From Sporisorium sorghi (lineage: Eukaryota > Basidiomycota > Ustilaginomycetes > Ustilaginales > Ustilaginaceae): a DNA stretch of 64,000 nt. The position numbers and the translations under genes are program-made. This document shows, piece by piece, positions 8,520-17,552 of the stretch. The stretch is taken from the NCBI GenBank assembly GCA_023212695.1, contig JALCCG010000003.1:186001-250000 (forward strand), read 5' to 3'. A model generated the notes under the pieces. The model saw nothing but the letters and a program-made list of their open reading frames with translations. It searched no databases and was not told the origin of the DNA. Position 1 is the stretch's first letter; every line of letters begins with the position of its first letter.

Positions 8520-9779
8520 CTATTGTAATTTTTGAATCCGGTCCCATTGGCTTACGATATCCGTCACACGCACACCAAAGTTCTCATCGATAACGACGAC
8601 CTCACCTTTGGCAATCAATTTATGATTGACAAGGATGTCTACAGGCTCACCGGCCAGCTTGTCCAGCTCGATAATCGAACCTTGCGACATTTCCAAGATA
8701 TCCTTAATTTGCTTTTGAGTCCTTCCTAATTCTACGGTGACTTTAAGGGGAATGTCCATCAGTAAGTTCAGATTGTTTTCATCCACCTGGGTGTACGGTG
8801 CAGATTGCAGGTTAGCGAACTGCACAGGCTGCACATTTACATTACGATTTGGCATTCCGCCATACTGCTGTGGATGCCCTTGATAAGGCATCTGAGGCTG
8901 GCCATACGGCATGGATTGCGGAATGGGTCCTCCATGACCTTGTGCAGGCTGCTGGTAGCCTTGTCCATAATCATATCCATGCCCCGTTTCATTCGCATAC
9001 CCTGGATCGACTGGTGATTGAGCCGGTTCCTGCGTGTTAACCGGTGCCTCCACTGTTGGTGCGGCTTCTTGCTTCGCAGGCTGAGGCTCTTCTGTTCCGT
9101 TGATAAGCATATGGACCATGTCCTTGGAAAAATGAACGGGAAGCAGCTGCATGATGGTTGAATCAATAAGTTCACCGATAATTAATCGGAATGAAATCTT
9201 AATCAGTGTTTCATCCTGCGGAAGGTTATTTACTCCTTCCCCATTCGCCATATCCAGAATGTCAATGCCCGGTGGAGATATATTGACAAACCGGTTGAAA
9301 ATCGTCGACATGCTCGTTGCGGAAGACCCCATCATCTGGTTCATGGCTTCCTGAACGGCACTGATATGAATTTCGTTCAGTTCCTCTTCCACGGGGTTTC
9401 CTTCCCCGCCTAACATCAGGTCTGCAATGACTTGAGCATCGCGTGTTTTAATGACAAGGGAATTAATCCCTTCAAAACCATCTACATAAGTAACATGTAC
9501 TGCTACATGTGGCTTCGGAAATTCTTCTTCGAACTGGCTTCGTTTAATGATCGACACTTTAGGTGTCGTGATATCTACTTTTTTGCCCAGCAGGGTGGAC
9601 AGAGCCGTTGCAGCACTGCCGAAGGTAATATTGCCTATCTCACCCAGTGCATCCTGCTCTAGAGGTGTTAATACATCATCGACAGTCGCCGCCGAAGGAA
9701 TTGATGCTGGTGATGCCATTTCCGACTGTTTTAACAAAGCGTCGATTTCTTCCTGGGATAAATAATCTTTACTCGTCAA
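8520..9779 (-). CDS. fliY: FliY, C-ring switch protein and CheY-P phosphatase
   Basis: The N-terminal LSQEEIDALL is a CheY-P/FliM-type peptide. The centre has two CheC-type phosphatase sites fitting E-x2-N-x22-P: one begins EIGN, the other EAMN and ends at ISPP. A Pro/Gln/Gly-rich linker follows, then a C-terminal SpoA (FliN-like) domain. The frame is open up to 9824 (MLYKSMK), but no ribosome site serves that start. The TTG at 9779 follows GAAGGAGC by about eight bases, gives MTSKDYLSQEEIDALL like other FliY proteins, and overlaps the fliM stop by 11 bases. I therefore use the TTG, giving 419 residues. Confidence 0.94.
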   Translation of the reverse strand: MTSKDYLSQEEIDALLKQSEMASPASIPSAATVDDVLTPLEQDALGEIGNITFGSAATALSTLLGKKVDITTPKVSIIKRSQFEEEFPKPHVAVHVTYVDGFEGINSLVIKTRDAQVIADLMLGGEGNPVEEELNEIHISAVQEAMNQMMGSSATSMSTIFNRFVNISPPGIDILDMANGEGVNNLPQDETLIKISFRLIIGELIDSTIMQLLPVHFSKDMVHMLINGTEEPQPAKQEAAPTVEAPVNTQEPAQSPVDPGYANETGHGYDYGQGYQQPAQGHGGPIPQSMPYGQPQMPYQGHPQQYGGMPNRNVNVQPVQFANLQSAPYTQVDENNLNLLMDIPLKVTVELGRTQKQIKDILEMSQGSIIELDKLAGEPVDILVNHKLIAKGEVVVIDENFGVRVTDIVSQWDRIQKLQ

Positions 9780-10767
9780 ATTCTTCAGCTCCTTCGATGA
9801 CAATTTCATCGATTTGTACAGCAACCCGATCTTTTATCGTTCCGGGACTGCCAATATACTTTAATTTGTCGCCAACCTTGATGGATAGTCCATCATGCAT
9901 CGGTTTGTTCAATGAAATGACATCTCCGACACTCAGACCCAAAAATTCGGATACCGTCAGCTGTGACACGCCAAGCTCGGCAACAATGGAAAGCTGGGCT
10001 TTGCTTACACGCTGTTTGAGAGCATCCACTTCCTCCGGCACACTCGCCTTTTTCTCCGAGATGAACCATTGGTGCGCGGATAACTTCGACATAATCGGCT
10101 CCAGTACAACATGCGGAATACACAGATTAATCATTCCCGTGGTGTCGCCGATTTTGGTACTAAGCGATATCAGTGCAATGGTTTCGTTCGGAGAAACGAT
10201 CTGCATAAACTGCGGGTTCGTTTCCAGCGCTTCAAGACGCGGCGATATGTCCAGCACCGTTTTCCATGCTTCTTGCAGGCTGTCAAATGCCCGGCTGAAT
10301 ATCCGCTCCATAATAATCGTTTCGATCTCGGTCATCGAGCTGATCGAAGACGGAGCAATTCCCGTTCCTCCCAGCAAGCGGTCCAACATCGCGTAGGCAA
10401 TGTTCGGATGTACTTCGAGCACCATGCGGCCTACCAGAGGTTCTGCCTCAAATATATTAAGAACTGTCATTTTAGGTATAGAACGGATAAATTCATCATA
10501 TGGTAGCTGTTCAACCTGTACCACATTGATTTGCACAAAAGTACGTAACTGCGCCGAGAAGTAGGTTGTTAAATATCGTGCAAAATTCTCGTGAATCCGG
10601 GTCAAACTTCGAATATGATCCTTCGAAAACCGGAGAGCCCTCTTAAAGTCATAAGAGCGAATCTTCTTCTGTGTTTCCTCTTTTTTCAGTTCTTCAGCAT
10701 CCATTTCCCCTGATGAGAGAGCGGCCAATAAGGCATCGATCTCATTCTGCGATAAAACATCAACCAT
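9769..10767 (-). CDS. fliM: FliM, flagellar motor switch protein
   Basis: The 332-residue protein starts MVDVLSQNEIDALLAALSSG, the CheY-P binding peptide. A CheC-like middle domain lacking the phosphatase residues follows, then a SpoA domain near the C-terminus. FliM links FliG to FliY/FliN in the C-ring and passes the CheY-P signal to the rotor. The last codons carry the ribosome site and TTG start of fliY, so the two are translationally coupled. Length is typical. Confidence 0.96.
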   Translation of the reverse strand: MVDVLSQNEIDALLAALSSGEMDAEELKKEETQKKIRSYDFKRALRFSKDHIRSLTRIHENFARYLTTYFSAQLRTFVQINVVQVEQLPYDEFIRSIPKMTVLNIFEAEPLVGRMVLEVHPNIAYAMLDRLLGGTGIAPSSISSMTEIETIIMERIFSRAFDSLQEAWKTVLDISPRLEALETNPQFMQIVSPNETIALISLSTKIGDTTGMINLCIPHVVLEPIMSKLSAHQWFISEKKASVPEEVDALKQRVSKAQLSIVAELGVSQLTVSEFLGLSVGDVISLNKPMHDGLSIKVGDKLKYIGSPGTIKDRVAVQIDEIVIEGAEEFDE

Positions 10768-10802
10768 CTACTCACCCCCTTACAGGTTGTCCGACGAACC
10801 GA

Positions 10803-11267
10803 TTAGATTTCAACGATCATTACATCTGTCATTTCGATTTGAATTAAGCGCCCGGATGTTAACGACTTATTGATCAGATTCTGCAGCTTAGCGATAAACT
10901 GCTCTCGTCCCTTGGAATCGTTAAGCAATTCGGGTTTCGTGTCGACTAACGTCTTGATAATAATCGGTTTGATCTTGATTTCCTTGATTTTGTCGAATTC
11001 TTCCTTTGCTTTCTTGTCACTCAGCTGAAAAGCAAAGGCCATCTGAGCAATATATCCAGGATCAGCGATATTTGTCTTGATGCCGGTAATTTCCGATGTC
11101 ATCTTCACGATCTCATCAGCCGACATTTTCGACAGGGCAGATCCGTTCCCGGAGGCAGTATCCTTTTCGTTATCTCCAACCAGCTTGTTCGACAACAAGA
11201 ATATCGCCAGAACAATCAACGTGATGGACAACAGAATCGTAATTAACCAGGGGAGCATCTTTTTCAT
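10803..11267 (-). CDS. fliL: FliL, basal-body-associated membrane protein
   Basis: The 154-residue protein has one N-terminal membrane segment (LPWLITILLSITLIVLAIFL) and an outer-face domain ending in the typical FliL tail (SGRLIQIEMTDVMIVEI). FliL forms a ring around the stators and supports torque. It overlaps the preceding swrD/flbD gene by four bases and is followed by fliM, the usual order. Confidence 0.92.
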   Translation of the reverse strand: MKKMLPWLITILLSITLIVLAIFLLSNKLVGDNEKDTASGNGSALSKMSADEIVKMTSEITGIKTNIADPGYIAQMAFAFQLSDKKAKEEFDKIKEIKIKPIIIKTLVDTKPELLNDSKGREQFIAKLQNLINKSLTSGRLIQIEMTDVMIVEI

Positions 11268-11488
11268 GAAGGTTCCTCCAATTGCTGCACTTTAATGGTG
11301 GCTTGGTGAATGCCTACCTCGTGATGGTACGCTTTAATGGAAGAGATGATTTCATTTGCACTTTCAAGCACAATCATTCGCTTTCCATTAATTAATGTAA
11401 TGTAGGTGTCCGGAGTCTCCTCAACCATTTCTATCAACAGAGCGTTAAGCCACAACTGCGAACCGTTTAACCTCGTTACCGATATCAT
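11264..11488 (-). CDS. swrD: FlbD/SwrD-family small flagellar protein
   Basis: The 74-residue protein begins MISVTRLNGSQLWLNALLIE and contains the family core INGKRMIVLESANEI. The family is FlbD; the B. subtilis member SwrD (YlzI) raises flagellar power for swarming. The gene sits between the hook gene and fliL exactly as in B. subtilis and overlaps fliL by four bases. The symbol is by family and position. Confidence 0.88.
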   Translation of the reverse strand: MISVTRLNGSQLWLNALLIEMVEETPDTYITLINGKRMIVLESANEIISSIKAYHHEVGIHQATIKVQQLEEPS

Positions 11489-11539
11489 GGACAGCCTCCT
11501 TGTTTAATTAGGGAGGGGGTTGCCCCTCCCTACCCATCC

Positions 11540-12364
11540 TTATCGTTTCAGATTGACAACCTCTTGAAGCACTTCATCCGAGGTTGTAATAATCCGGGAG
11601 TTGGCTTGGAAACCACGCTGAGCGACAATCATTTCTGAGAATTCGCTTGTCAGATCAACGTTTGACATTTCAAGCTGGCCGGCAATAATCGCACCCGTTC
11701 CTTCTTCAGCGTCGTTCCCTTCAAACATAACGGCAGCCACATCGCCATCAGGTACTGCATTCAGGGTCACGCGATACATATTGCCTCCGATTTTCTCCAG
11801 ACCTTCCGGATTCGGAATTTTTGCAACGCCGATAATAGCTCCCGCTTCAGTAGTCCCGTCACTCAGCTTCTGTATAATAGCGCCATTCTGAGCAATCGTG
11901 AATGCCGTAACGTCATCACCCAGCTGAATAGGATCACCCGCTGAATCGAGAACGAGCATTCCGTCTGAAGTAACCAGGTTACGCGCTACATCGACATGGA
12001 AGTCGCCTGCACGAGTCAAGAAAGGTACTTCTTGATCCTCGCTAAGCTTCACCATGAAAAATCCGTCTCCGTCAATTCTCAGGTCCGTCGGGTTATGGGT
12101 TGTCATGGCACTGCCTGGCGTATGCATGGTATCGATCGATCCGATCGACACACCAAGACCGATCTGCTTCGCATTTACACCACCGGATGGATCGTCGGTT
12201 CCCGGTGTAACACCGGACATCGTTTGGCTAAGGATATCTTTAAACATTACACGTCCCGCTTTAAACCCAACCGTGTTTACGTTGGCAATGTTATTACCAA
12301 TGACATCAAGCTTGGTTTGGAAACCTCTCATTCCGGAAATGCCGGAATACATGGATCTTAACAT
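11540..12364 (-). CDS. flgE: Flagellar hook protein of the short FlgE/FlgG type
   Basis: The 274-residue protein starts MLRSMYSGISGMRGFQTKLD followed by VIGNNIANVNTVGFK, the rod/hook N-terminal helix, and ends with the matching C-terminal helix (MSNVDLTSEFSEMIVAQRGF). Short proteins of this type are often labelled FlgG in Paenibacillus, but the B. subtilis protein at this place is the hook protein FlgE of similar size. Position after flgD, the hook cap, also favours hook. The flgE versus flgG naming stays open. Confidence 0.85.
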   Translation of the reverse strand: MLRSMYSGISGMRGFQTKLDVIGNNIANVNTVGFKAGRVMFKDILSQTMSGVTPGTDDPSGGVNAKQIGLGVSIGSIDTMHTPGSAMTTHNPTDLRIDGDGFFMVKLSEDQEVPFLTRAGDFHVDVARNLVTSDGMLVLDSAGDPIQLGDDVTAFTIAQNGAIIQKLSDGTTEAGAIIGVAKIPNPEGLEKIGGNMYRVTLNAVPDGDVAAVMFEGNDAEEGTGAIIAGQLEMSNVDLTSEFSEMIVAQRGFQANSRIITTSDEVLQEVVNLKR

Positions 12365-12443
12365 CGATTTTCCTCCTTCTGTTGTGGACCGCCTCTGTCG
12401 ATCAGCGGCCGCCTGGCTTCCTCTACGGGCCAGCCAGATTTAT

Positions 12444-12833
12444 TTATGAAATAATGACCGCGCTATCGATTTTCGTGAACACATTATCCTTCATCGCCTT
12501 ACCATCCATCGCAGTGACCACGGTCCGATTCGGAATATTTACAATAAGTGCCATATCCTTCATGAGGATGAGTGATTCCTTGCTCCCCTTGGCTGCAGCT
12601 TTTTCCACTGCGCTCTGGATCTGTTCGAGCTGATCTCCTTTTAATTCAATTCCGCGCTGCTCAAGCCTCTTGGCAGCATGGTTACTGATTTTAAGAAGAT
12701 TCTCATTCAGCAGCTCCTGAAACGTACCCGCTGGTGGACTGGACTGAGCCTGCACTTGCTTTCGATCATTATGAAGCGCGGCGGGATGTATCTTCCCAGG
12801 ATATAGCTGTCCAATCATCATACGGTCGCTCAT
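12444..12833 (-). CDS. TIGR02530-type flagellar operon protein
   Basis: This 129-residue protein has a helical core, NHAAKRLEQRGIELKGDQLE, followed by a region with NIPNRTVVTAMDGK. This pattern is that of the conserved 'flagellar operon protein' family found between flgD and the hook gene in many Firmicutes. Its exact role is not established. No membrane segment or signal peptide is visible. It overlaps the flgD stop by four bases, so it is co-translated with the hook-cap gene. Confidence 0.82.
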   Translation of the reverse strand: MSDRMMIGQLYPGKIHPAALHNDRKQVQAQSSPPAGTFQELLNENLLKISNHAAKRLEQRGIELKGDQLEQIQSAVEKAAAKGSKESLILMKDMALIVNIPNRTVVTAMDGKAMKDNVFTKIDSAVIIS

Positions 12834-13396
12834 GGCGTTGTCCCCCCGGACTCAATCTCATCTTGTGCGGGTGACTCGGCTTCAGGTTCTGTCGGATCAG
12901 GATTGCTTGTTCCCGGTTCCGATGGACCTGGATTCGGCATTTCCGGATCATTCCCGGCTGGAGCGTTCTCGATTTTCAAAATCTGATCAAGGGCTACTTC
13001 GCTTTCCCCGATCTTCGCATAATGAATGCCGTCACGAACAATGATCGAATCAACGATACCGCTCTTCATGACCGTATTCTCCGATCCATCCTCCGGTTTA
13101 AACATCCAGCTGATCTGTTTGCCGATCAAACTTGAAGCTGCGCCCAAAGACTGGCTCATTGCGGTCAATTGCGTATTGATATTCATCAATTGCTCCAGGG
13201 AAGTAAACTGGGCCATTTGGGCGATAAACTCCCGGTCCTGCATCGGTTGAAGCGGGTCCTGATGCCGCAGCTGTGTAATCAAAATGCTCAAGAACTGATC
13301 TTTTCCAAGCTCCTGACCATTTCCATTTTTGCTGCTGACATTCCCTTTGGCGTAGTTAGGCCACATATTTTTAGTAGATACCGGCTCTGTTGCCAT
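12830..13396 (-). CDS. flgD: FlgD, hook-cap scaffolding protein
   Basis: The 188-residue protein carries the FlgD signature GKDQFLSILITQLRHQDPLQ, then ELMNINTQLTAM. It caps the growing hook and is shed afterwards. The short second part ends in an unusual tail rich in Pro, Glu, Asp and Gly (from about residue 150) that probably has no fold. It lies between fliK and the TIGR02530 gene. Confidence 0.93.
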   Translation of the reverse strand: MATEPVSTKNMWPNYAKGNVSSKNGNGQELGKDQFLSILITQLRHQDPLQPMQDREFIAQMAQFTSLEQLMNINTQLTAMSQSLGAASSLIGKQISWMFKPEDGSENTVMKSGIVDSIIVRDGIHYAKIGESEVALDQILKIENAPAGNDPEMPNPGPSEPGTSNPDPTEPEAESPAQDEIESGGTTP

Positions 13397-13416
13397 CCAA
13401 GCTCACCTCCTCACTG

Positions 13417-14760
13417 TTAGGCTTTAGCGGTAAATGTTCCAGTTTGCACGCCTTCTACTTCCGCTTGATGCTCTGCTATCCATTCGTTCAGTTCTTCCGT
13501 CAGGTTTGCTGCTAATACGGCATCATCGGAAGGCCCGTCCTTCTCCTTCGAGCGATGCTGCGACTGCTGCTGTCCTGATCCAGGCTGGCGGCCGTCCTGA
13601 TAAAGATTCGACGTCGAAGGCTGGCTGCTCTGTGTGACTTCTATTTTTTCTACCTGAAGTCCCTGTGCCAGCAATGCGCTCCGAAGCTGTGCCATTTGCT
13701 GGTCAATCAGCTCTTTCGCATCCGTTGACTTGGTCATGAACTGTGCAATCAATTGCCCGTTCTGCATCGTAAGCTTAATATCGACTTGTCCCAGATGCTC
13801 TGGATTCAAGGAGATCCTTGCTTCCGTGAACCCGGTTTGCTTCACGATTTCCATCTTATTAATGATGAAGGAGGTCATTTCGCTCGAGAAATGCTCTACA
13901 GGCACCGGCGGTGCCGCAGGTTTCACTGCAACTTGTGTTCCGGAACGCAGGGCTAGTTGACCCGCAGTAACCGGTCCTTGCTCCAACAGTGAATCTCCTT
14001 CGGTCATAACGAACTCCGTTGCTGCGCCGTCAGAGCTGGCCTTGGTTGTCAAGGAAGCCCAATTGGCATTAGCTGACCCTGTCGTTTGGGACAAAGTCGA
14101 CTGACCGGCTGTGTTCGTGGATGCATTAGGTAAAATCGCATCCGGCTGCTTCTGGTTTAAAATGCTGTTAAAATTCCCGTTGGCCTTGCTCTCTGCCGTT
14201 CCCGTTCCTTGACCCAGTAGACTATGGAAGGATTGGACCAGCTGTTTTACGGCTGCCTCGGTGTTCAAATCCAGCTTGCCGGATTTAGAGAGCATGGATG
14301 CCAGCTGGCTAATCGTATCCTGTACAACAAATCGAATCGTATCCGGACTGGAAGCCAATGGGGACATTTCATTTCCATCCGTGTTTCCTTGTGCTTGAGA
14401 AGCAGCTCCGCTTAACAACTGATTAGCTTGTGTCAGCCAGTTCTGAAGCTCCTGGAGCAAGGAAGGATCCTCGTTTAATGCCTGGTCCATGGAGTCAAGC
14501 TCCTGAAGCAGGCCTTGAAGCAGTTCCATCAAGCCTTCCAGCGATTCATCCGTTTCCGATGAATAATTCGCGAGCAGGGATTCCAGCTTTGCAGCAACTT
14601 CAGTTGAAGCGGTCGAAGCGCTGTTACCACTGCTGTTCATCTGGTAAGCCAGGGTTGAATCGAAGGAAACGCCCGCTGCCGCTTGGCCAGCCGCACTTGC
14701 CTTCCCGCTGCCAGAAGAGCTGCTTACGGATGTAGACATGTTCTGTACCATGATTGTCAT
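13417..14760 (-). CDS. fliK: FliK, hook-length control protein
   Basis: The 447-residue protein has a long Ser/Gln/Ala-rich ruler region and a C-terminal Flg_hook domain (about residues 300-400) with LNPEHLGQVDIKLTMQNGQL, the conserved core that triggers FlhB. The extreme C-terminus is Gln/Ser-rich. An AGGAGGTG site stands about ten bases before the ATG. FliK measures hook length and stops hook export. It sits between the MotE-like gene and flgD, as in Bacillus. Confidence 0.92.
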   Translation of the reverse strand: MTIMVQNMSTSVSSSSGSGKASAAGQAAAGVSFDSTLAYQMNSSGNSASTASTEVAAKLESLLANYSSETDESLEGLMELLQGLLQELDSMDQALNEDPSLLQELQNWLTQANQLLSGAASQAQGNTDGNEMSPLASSPDTIRFVVQDTISQLASMLSKSGKLDLNTEAAVKQLVQSFHSLLGQGTGTAESKANGNFNSILNQKQPDAILPNASTNTAGQSTLSQTTGSANANWASLTTKASSDGAATEFVMTEGDSLLEQGPVTAGQLALRSGTQVAVKPAAPPVPVEHFSSEMTSFIINKMEIVKQTGFTEARISLNPEHLGQVDIKLTMQNGQLIAQFMTKSTDAKELIDQQMAQLRSALLAQGLQVEKIEVTQSSQPSTSNLYQDGRQPGSGQQQSQHRSKEKDGPSDDAVLAANLTEELNEWIAEHQAEVEGVQTGTFTAKA

Positions 14761-14807
14761 CGTCTTATTTCACCTCCTTTCCCAAGGATGGAGATTCATT
14801 TCAGAGC

Positions 14808-15734
14808 TTATTTAGAGCCCATCAGGCGATTCAATATCTTAGCTGCCAGCTCCGCGTCTTTTGAAGACATTGCATTTAAAATTTGTGAACGTGTAGCATC
14901 ATCCACCGTATTCAGAATGGTCATTGTCTTGGCGGGGCTGATCTTGTACGTTTGCATCAACAGCTCGGCAGCATTGGCAGGTGTCATTCCGGCAAACGTC
15001 TGATTCAACTGGTTTTTGTCCAGATTATCGGATGTCTTCTTCTGCGCAGCTTCCGTTTCATTCTTCTTGACCCTGGATTGCAGAGCCGCAATGGCCATAT
15101 CCTCGGATGTCTCCGCGTCTTTGAGCATCATGGTTGCATCCGCTGCTGTTTTTGGATCCATCTTTTGAAGAATAGCGACCCGGTTGCTGCTCTTCATCTG
15201 GCTGAGCATCAGCACCATTTCTTCCAGCGTTAAGTTCTGCATGATCGGTGCCGCTTTGCTCGGGCTCATATCGGCGTAAAGCTTGGACAACTCGCGAATC
15301 TGCATCGTGTACGCATCTTCCTCTGGCGCCTCGCCGCTAGCCGCCGTGCTTTGCATTGAATCAATCTGGGTTTCCAGCTCTTTTACCTTGTTTTCCTGTG
15401 TTGCTTTTTGCTCGGTTACTTCATTTAATGTCTCTTCGCGTTCAGCAAGCTGCTTCTTAAGCTCTACAATCGTTGCTTCCGCACTTTCTTCCTGCTGCTT
15501 CGCTTCCTTAAGTTTCTGTTCTTCCGGAGTAAGTACCGGATCAGGAACCCAATTCTTCACAATTGGAATTTTGTTAGCTACATCAATGAGTCCATCCCGG
15601 ACATCGGCTCTGAAAAATACCGCAAGAGCCCCCAGCAGGACGATTGTGAATATAGCTGGCACTAAAATCAATAATATCCGTTCAAATCCTCCACTTGATT
15701 CTTCTTTGTCAAGCGGCATATCTTTTCGTGACAC
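14808..15734 (-). CDS. MotE/YlxF-family protein of the flagellar operon
   Basis: The protein has one membrane segment near residues 20-45, a coiled coil (about 75-135) and a C-terminal repeat region of MgtE N-terminal type (LSKLYADMSPSKAAPIMQNL and, later, FAGMTPANAAELLMQTY). This layout matches YlxF of B. subtilis and MotE-like proteins, thought to act at the flagellar base or stator. The first ATG touches AAGGAGGA with almost no spacing; the GTG two codons later has seven bases, so it is used. It stands between fliJ and fliK. Confidence 0.85.
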   Translation of the reverse strand: MSRKDMPLDKEESSGGFERILLILVPAIFTIVLLGALAVFFRADVRDGLIDVANKIPIVKNWVPDPVLTPEEQKLKEAKQQEESAEATIVELKKQLAEREETLNEVTEQKATQENKVKELETQIDSMQSTAASGEAPEEDAYTMQIRELSKLYADMSPSKAAPIMQNLTLEEMVLMLSQMKSSNRVAILQKMDPKTAADATMMLKDAETSEDMAIAALQSRVKKNETEAAQKKTSDNLDKNQLNQTFAGMTPANAAELLMQTYKISPAKTMTILNTVDDATRSQILNAMSSKDAELAAKILNRLMGSK

Positions 15735-15779
15735 TCTCATTCCTCCTTCGCGGTCATTACCCAGCGGTATTTGCAGACC

Positions 15780-16223
15780 TTAACGGGCTTTGATCGCAAA
15801 ACGTACCGTCGCCATTTCGTCCAGCTCGTTTTGTTCCCGAAGGAGACTTTCATGCCGGAACTTTTCTTGGGATTTGTCTCTTGCCTTCAGCCACACTTTC
15901 TCATCAAGCATCTTGTCGGATAACACCTTCTGTTTCTTCGTTACATTGACATGAGCGAGCCGTATATCATCCCGTTTCCGCTCAATGCATTCTTCCAGAT
16001 GCTCTGCATAAACCTGAATATTTCGAATTTCAGCTACAGGTACGCAGCGCGATGCTGCTTCTTGTTGAGCGTGATACATTTGATCCCGCATCGCATACAG
16101 CTCATTCAGACTATTCTCTTCCGCCTGAAGTTTTCCGATGGCACTTGACAGCATCCATTCGGCTTGTGTTTTCTCGTTGCTTTTCAGGTCTACGATTTTC
16201 TGGAATGCATAATGAAATTTCAT
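15780..16223 (-). CDS. fliJ: FliJ, coiled-coil stalk protein of the export ATPase
   Basis: The 147-residue protein is almost all helical and charged, starting MKFHYAFQKIVDLKSNEKTQ, typical of FliJ. It forms the central stalk of the FliI hexamer and touches FlhA. It follows fliI by nine bases. A ribosome site AAGGAG lies about a dozen bases before the ATG. Sequence is poorly conserved in the family, so position contributes much of the confidence. Confidence 0.9.
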   Translation of the reverse strand: MKFHYAFQKIVDLKSNEKTQAEWMLSSAIGKLQAEENSLNELYAMRDQMYHAQQEAASRCVPVAEIRNIQVYAEHLEECIERKRDDIRLAHVNVTKKQKVLSDKMLDEKVWLKARDKSQEKFRHESLLREQNELDEMATVRFAIKAR

Positions 16224-16232
16224 TCTTCAAAG

Positions 16233-17552
16233 TCATCTCCTTGAAAACTCGGAAATCAAACGTTCCTGAACCTCATTCAATGTTGTTTTCTCATTCACTT
16301 TTTGCTTCGTAAAATCCCATATTCGCCCGATATATTCGATGGACTCATCGATATCGGCATTCGAGCCTTCTTGATAGGCTCCGATATTGATCAAATCCTC
16401 GGAATCCTTGTACACCGCCATCAGTCGTTTTACATTCTCGGAAGCGTCAATTTGCTCCTCAGGCGAGATATCTTTCATCACCCGGCTGATACTTGCCAAC
16501 ACGTCGATAGCCGGAAAATGTCCTTTATTTGCTATATTCCGGTTTAACACGATATGGCCGTCCAATATACCCCTAACCGCATCAGCAATCGGTTCGTTCA
16601 TATCGTCGCCATCTACAAGCACCGTGTAAAAGGCAGTAATGGAGCCTGTCGGCCCAGTTCCTGCACGTTCCAGCAGCTTAGGCAGACTTGCAAATACCGA
16701 GGGAGTGTAACCACGCATCGCGGGCGGTTCCCCTACGGCAAGCCCCACTTCGCGCTGTGCCATTGCATACCGGGTAACGGAATCCATCATCAGCATCACA
16801 TTCAGCCCACGATCCCTGAAATATTCGGCAATCGTTGTGGCGATTAAAGCTCCTTTAATGCGGATGAGGGCTGGCTGATCTGAAGTCGCAACGATCACGA
16901 CGGATCGCTTTAGCCCCTCAGGTCCCAGGTCCCGCTCGATGAAGTCAAGCACCTCTCGACCGCGTTCTCCGATCAAGGCAATGACATTAACATCGGCAGA
17001 GGTGTTTCTTGCAATCATCCCCATCAAGGTACTCTTCCCGACACCCGACCCGGCAAAAATACCGACCCGCTGCCCTTTGCCGATGGAGAGCAGTCCGTCA
17101 ATCGCTCGAACACCGATGCTGATCGGTTCCTGAACTCTCGGCCGATTGAGCGGATTCTGTGGAACGTTATGGGTTGAATAATGAGGCATGCGAGCTGGAA
17201 TGATGGAACCGTCCAGCGGCTGACCTAATCCATCCAGCACCTTGCCAAGCAGTTCAGAGCCTACCTGCACACTCAGTGGCTTCCCGGTGCCGACCACATC
17301 ACAGCCAGGGCCGATGGAATGAAGCTCGCCCAGCGGCATCAGCAGCACTTTATTATCCCTGAAGCCAACGACCTCAGCCTTGAGCGGCTTGGATTGCTTC
17401 GTGGGATAGATGTAGCACACATCGCCAATGCTTGCGTCAGGGCCTTCGGATTCCACCATCAGTCCGATAACCTGAGTTACTTTGCCGTTGATTCGAACGG
17501 GATCTAAATGCCTTAAATGATCCATATATCGTGCGCTATTCAGCTTCTTCAT
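16233..17552 (-). CDS. fliI: FliI, flagellar export ATPase
   Basis: This F1-beta-like ATPase has a P-loop (GIFAGSGVGKSTLMGMIAR), the catalytic GERGREVLDFIE and the MRGYTPSVFASLPKLLERAG stretch of the FliI/YscN family. The open frame extends to 17636, but the ATG at 17552 (MKKLNSARYMDHLRHLDPVR) has a GGAG site eight bases upstream, yields the usual 439 residues and overlaps the fliH end by 17 bases. FliI helps deliver unfolded subunits to the FlhA/FlhB gate. Confidence 0.97.
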   Translation of the reverse strand: MKKLNSARYMDHLRHLDPVRINGKVTQVIGLMVESEGPDASIGDVCYIYPTKQSKPLKAEVVGFRDNKVLLMPLGELHSIGPGCDVVGTGKPLSVQVGSELLGKVLDGLGQPLDGSIIPARMPHYSTHNVPQNPLNRPRVQEPISIGVRAIDGLLSIGKGQRVGIFAGSGVGKSTLMGMIARNTSADVNVIALIGERGREVLDFIERDLGPEGLKRSVVIVATSDQPALIRIKGALIATTIAEYFRDRGLNVMLMMDSVTRYAMAQREVGLAVGEPPAMRGYTPSVFASLPKLLERAGTGPTGSITAFYTVLVDGDDMNEPIADAVRGILDGHIVLNRNIANKGHFPAIDVLASISRVMKDISPEEQIDASENVKRLMAVYKDSEDLINIGAYQEGSNADIDESIEYIGRIWDFTKQKVNEKTTLNEVQERLISEFSRR

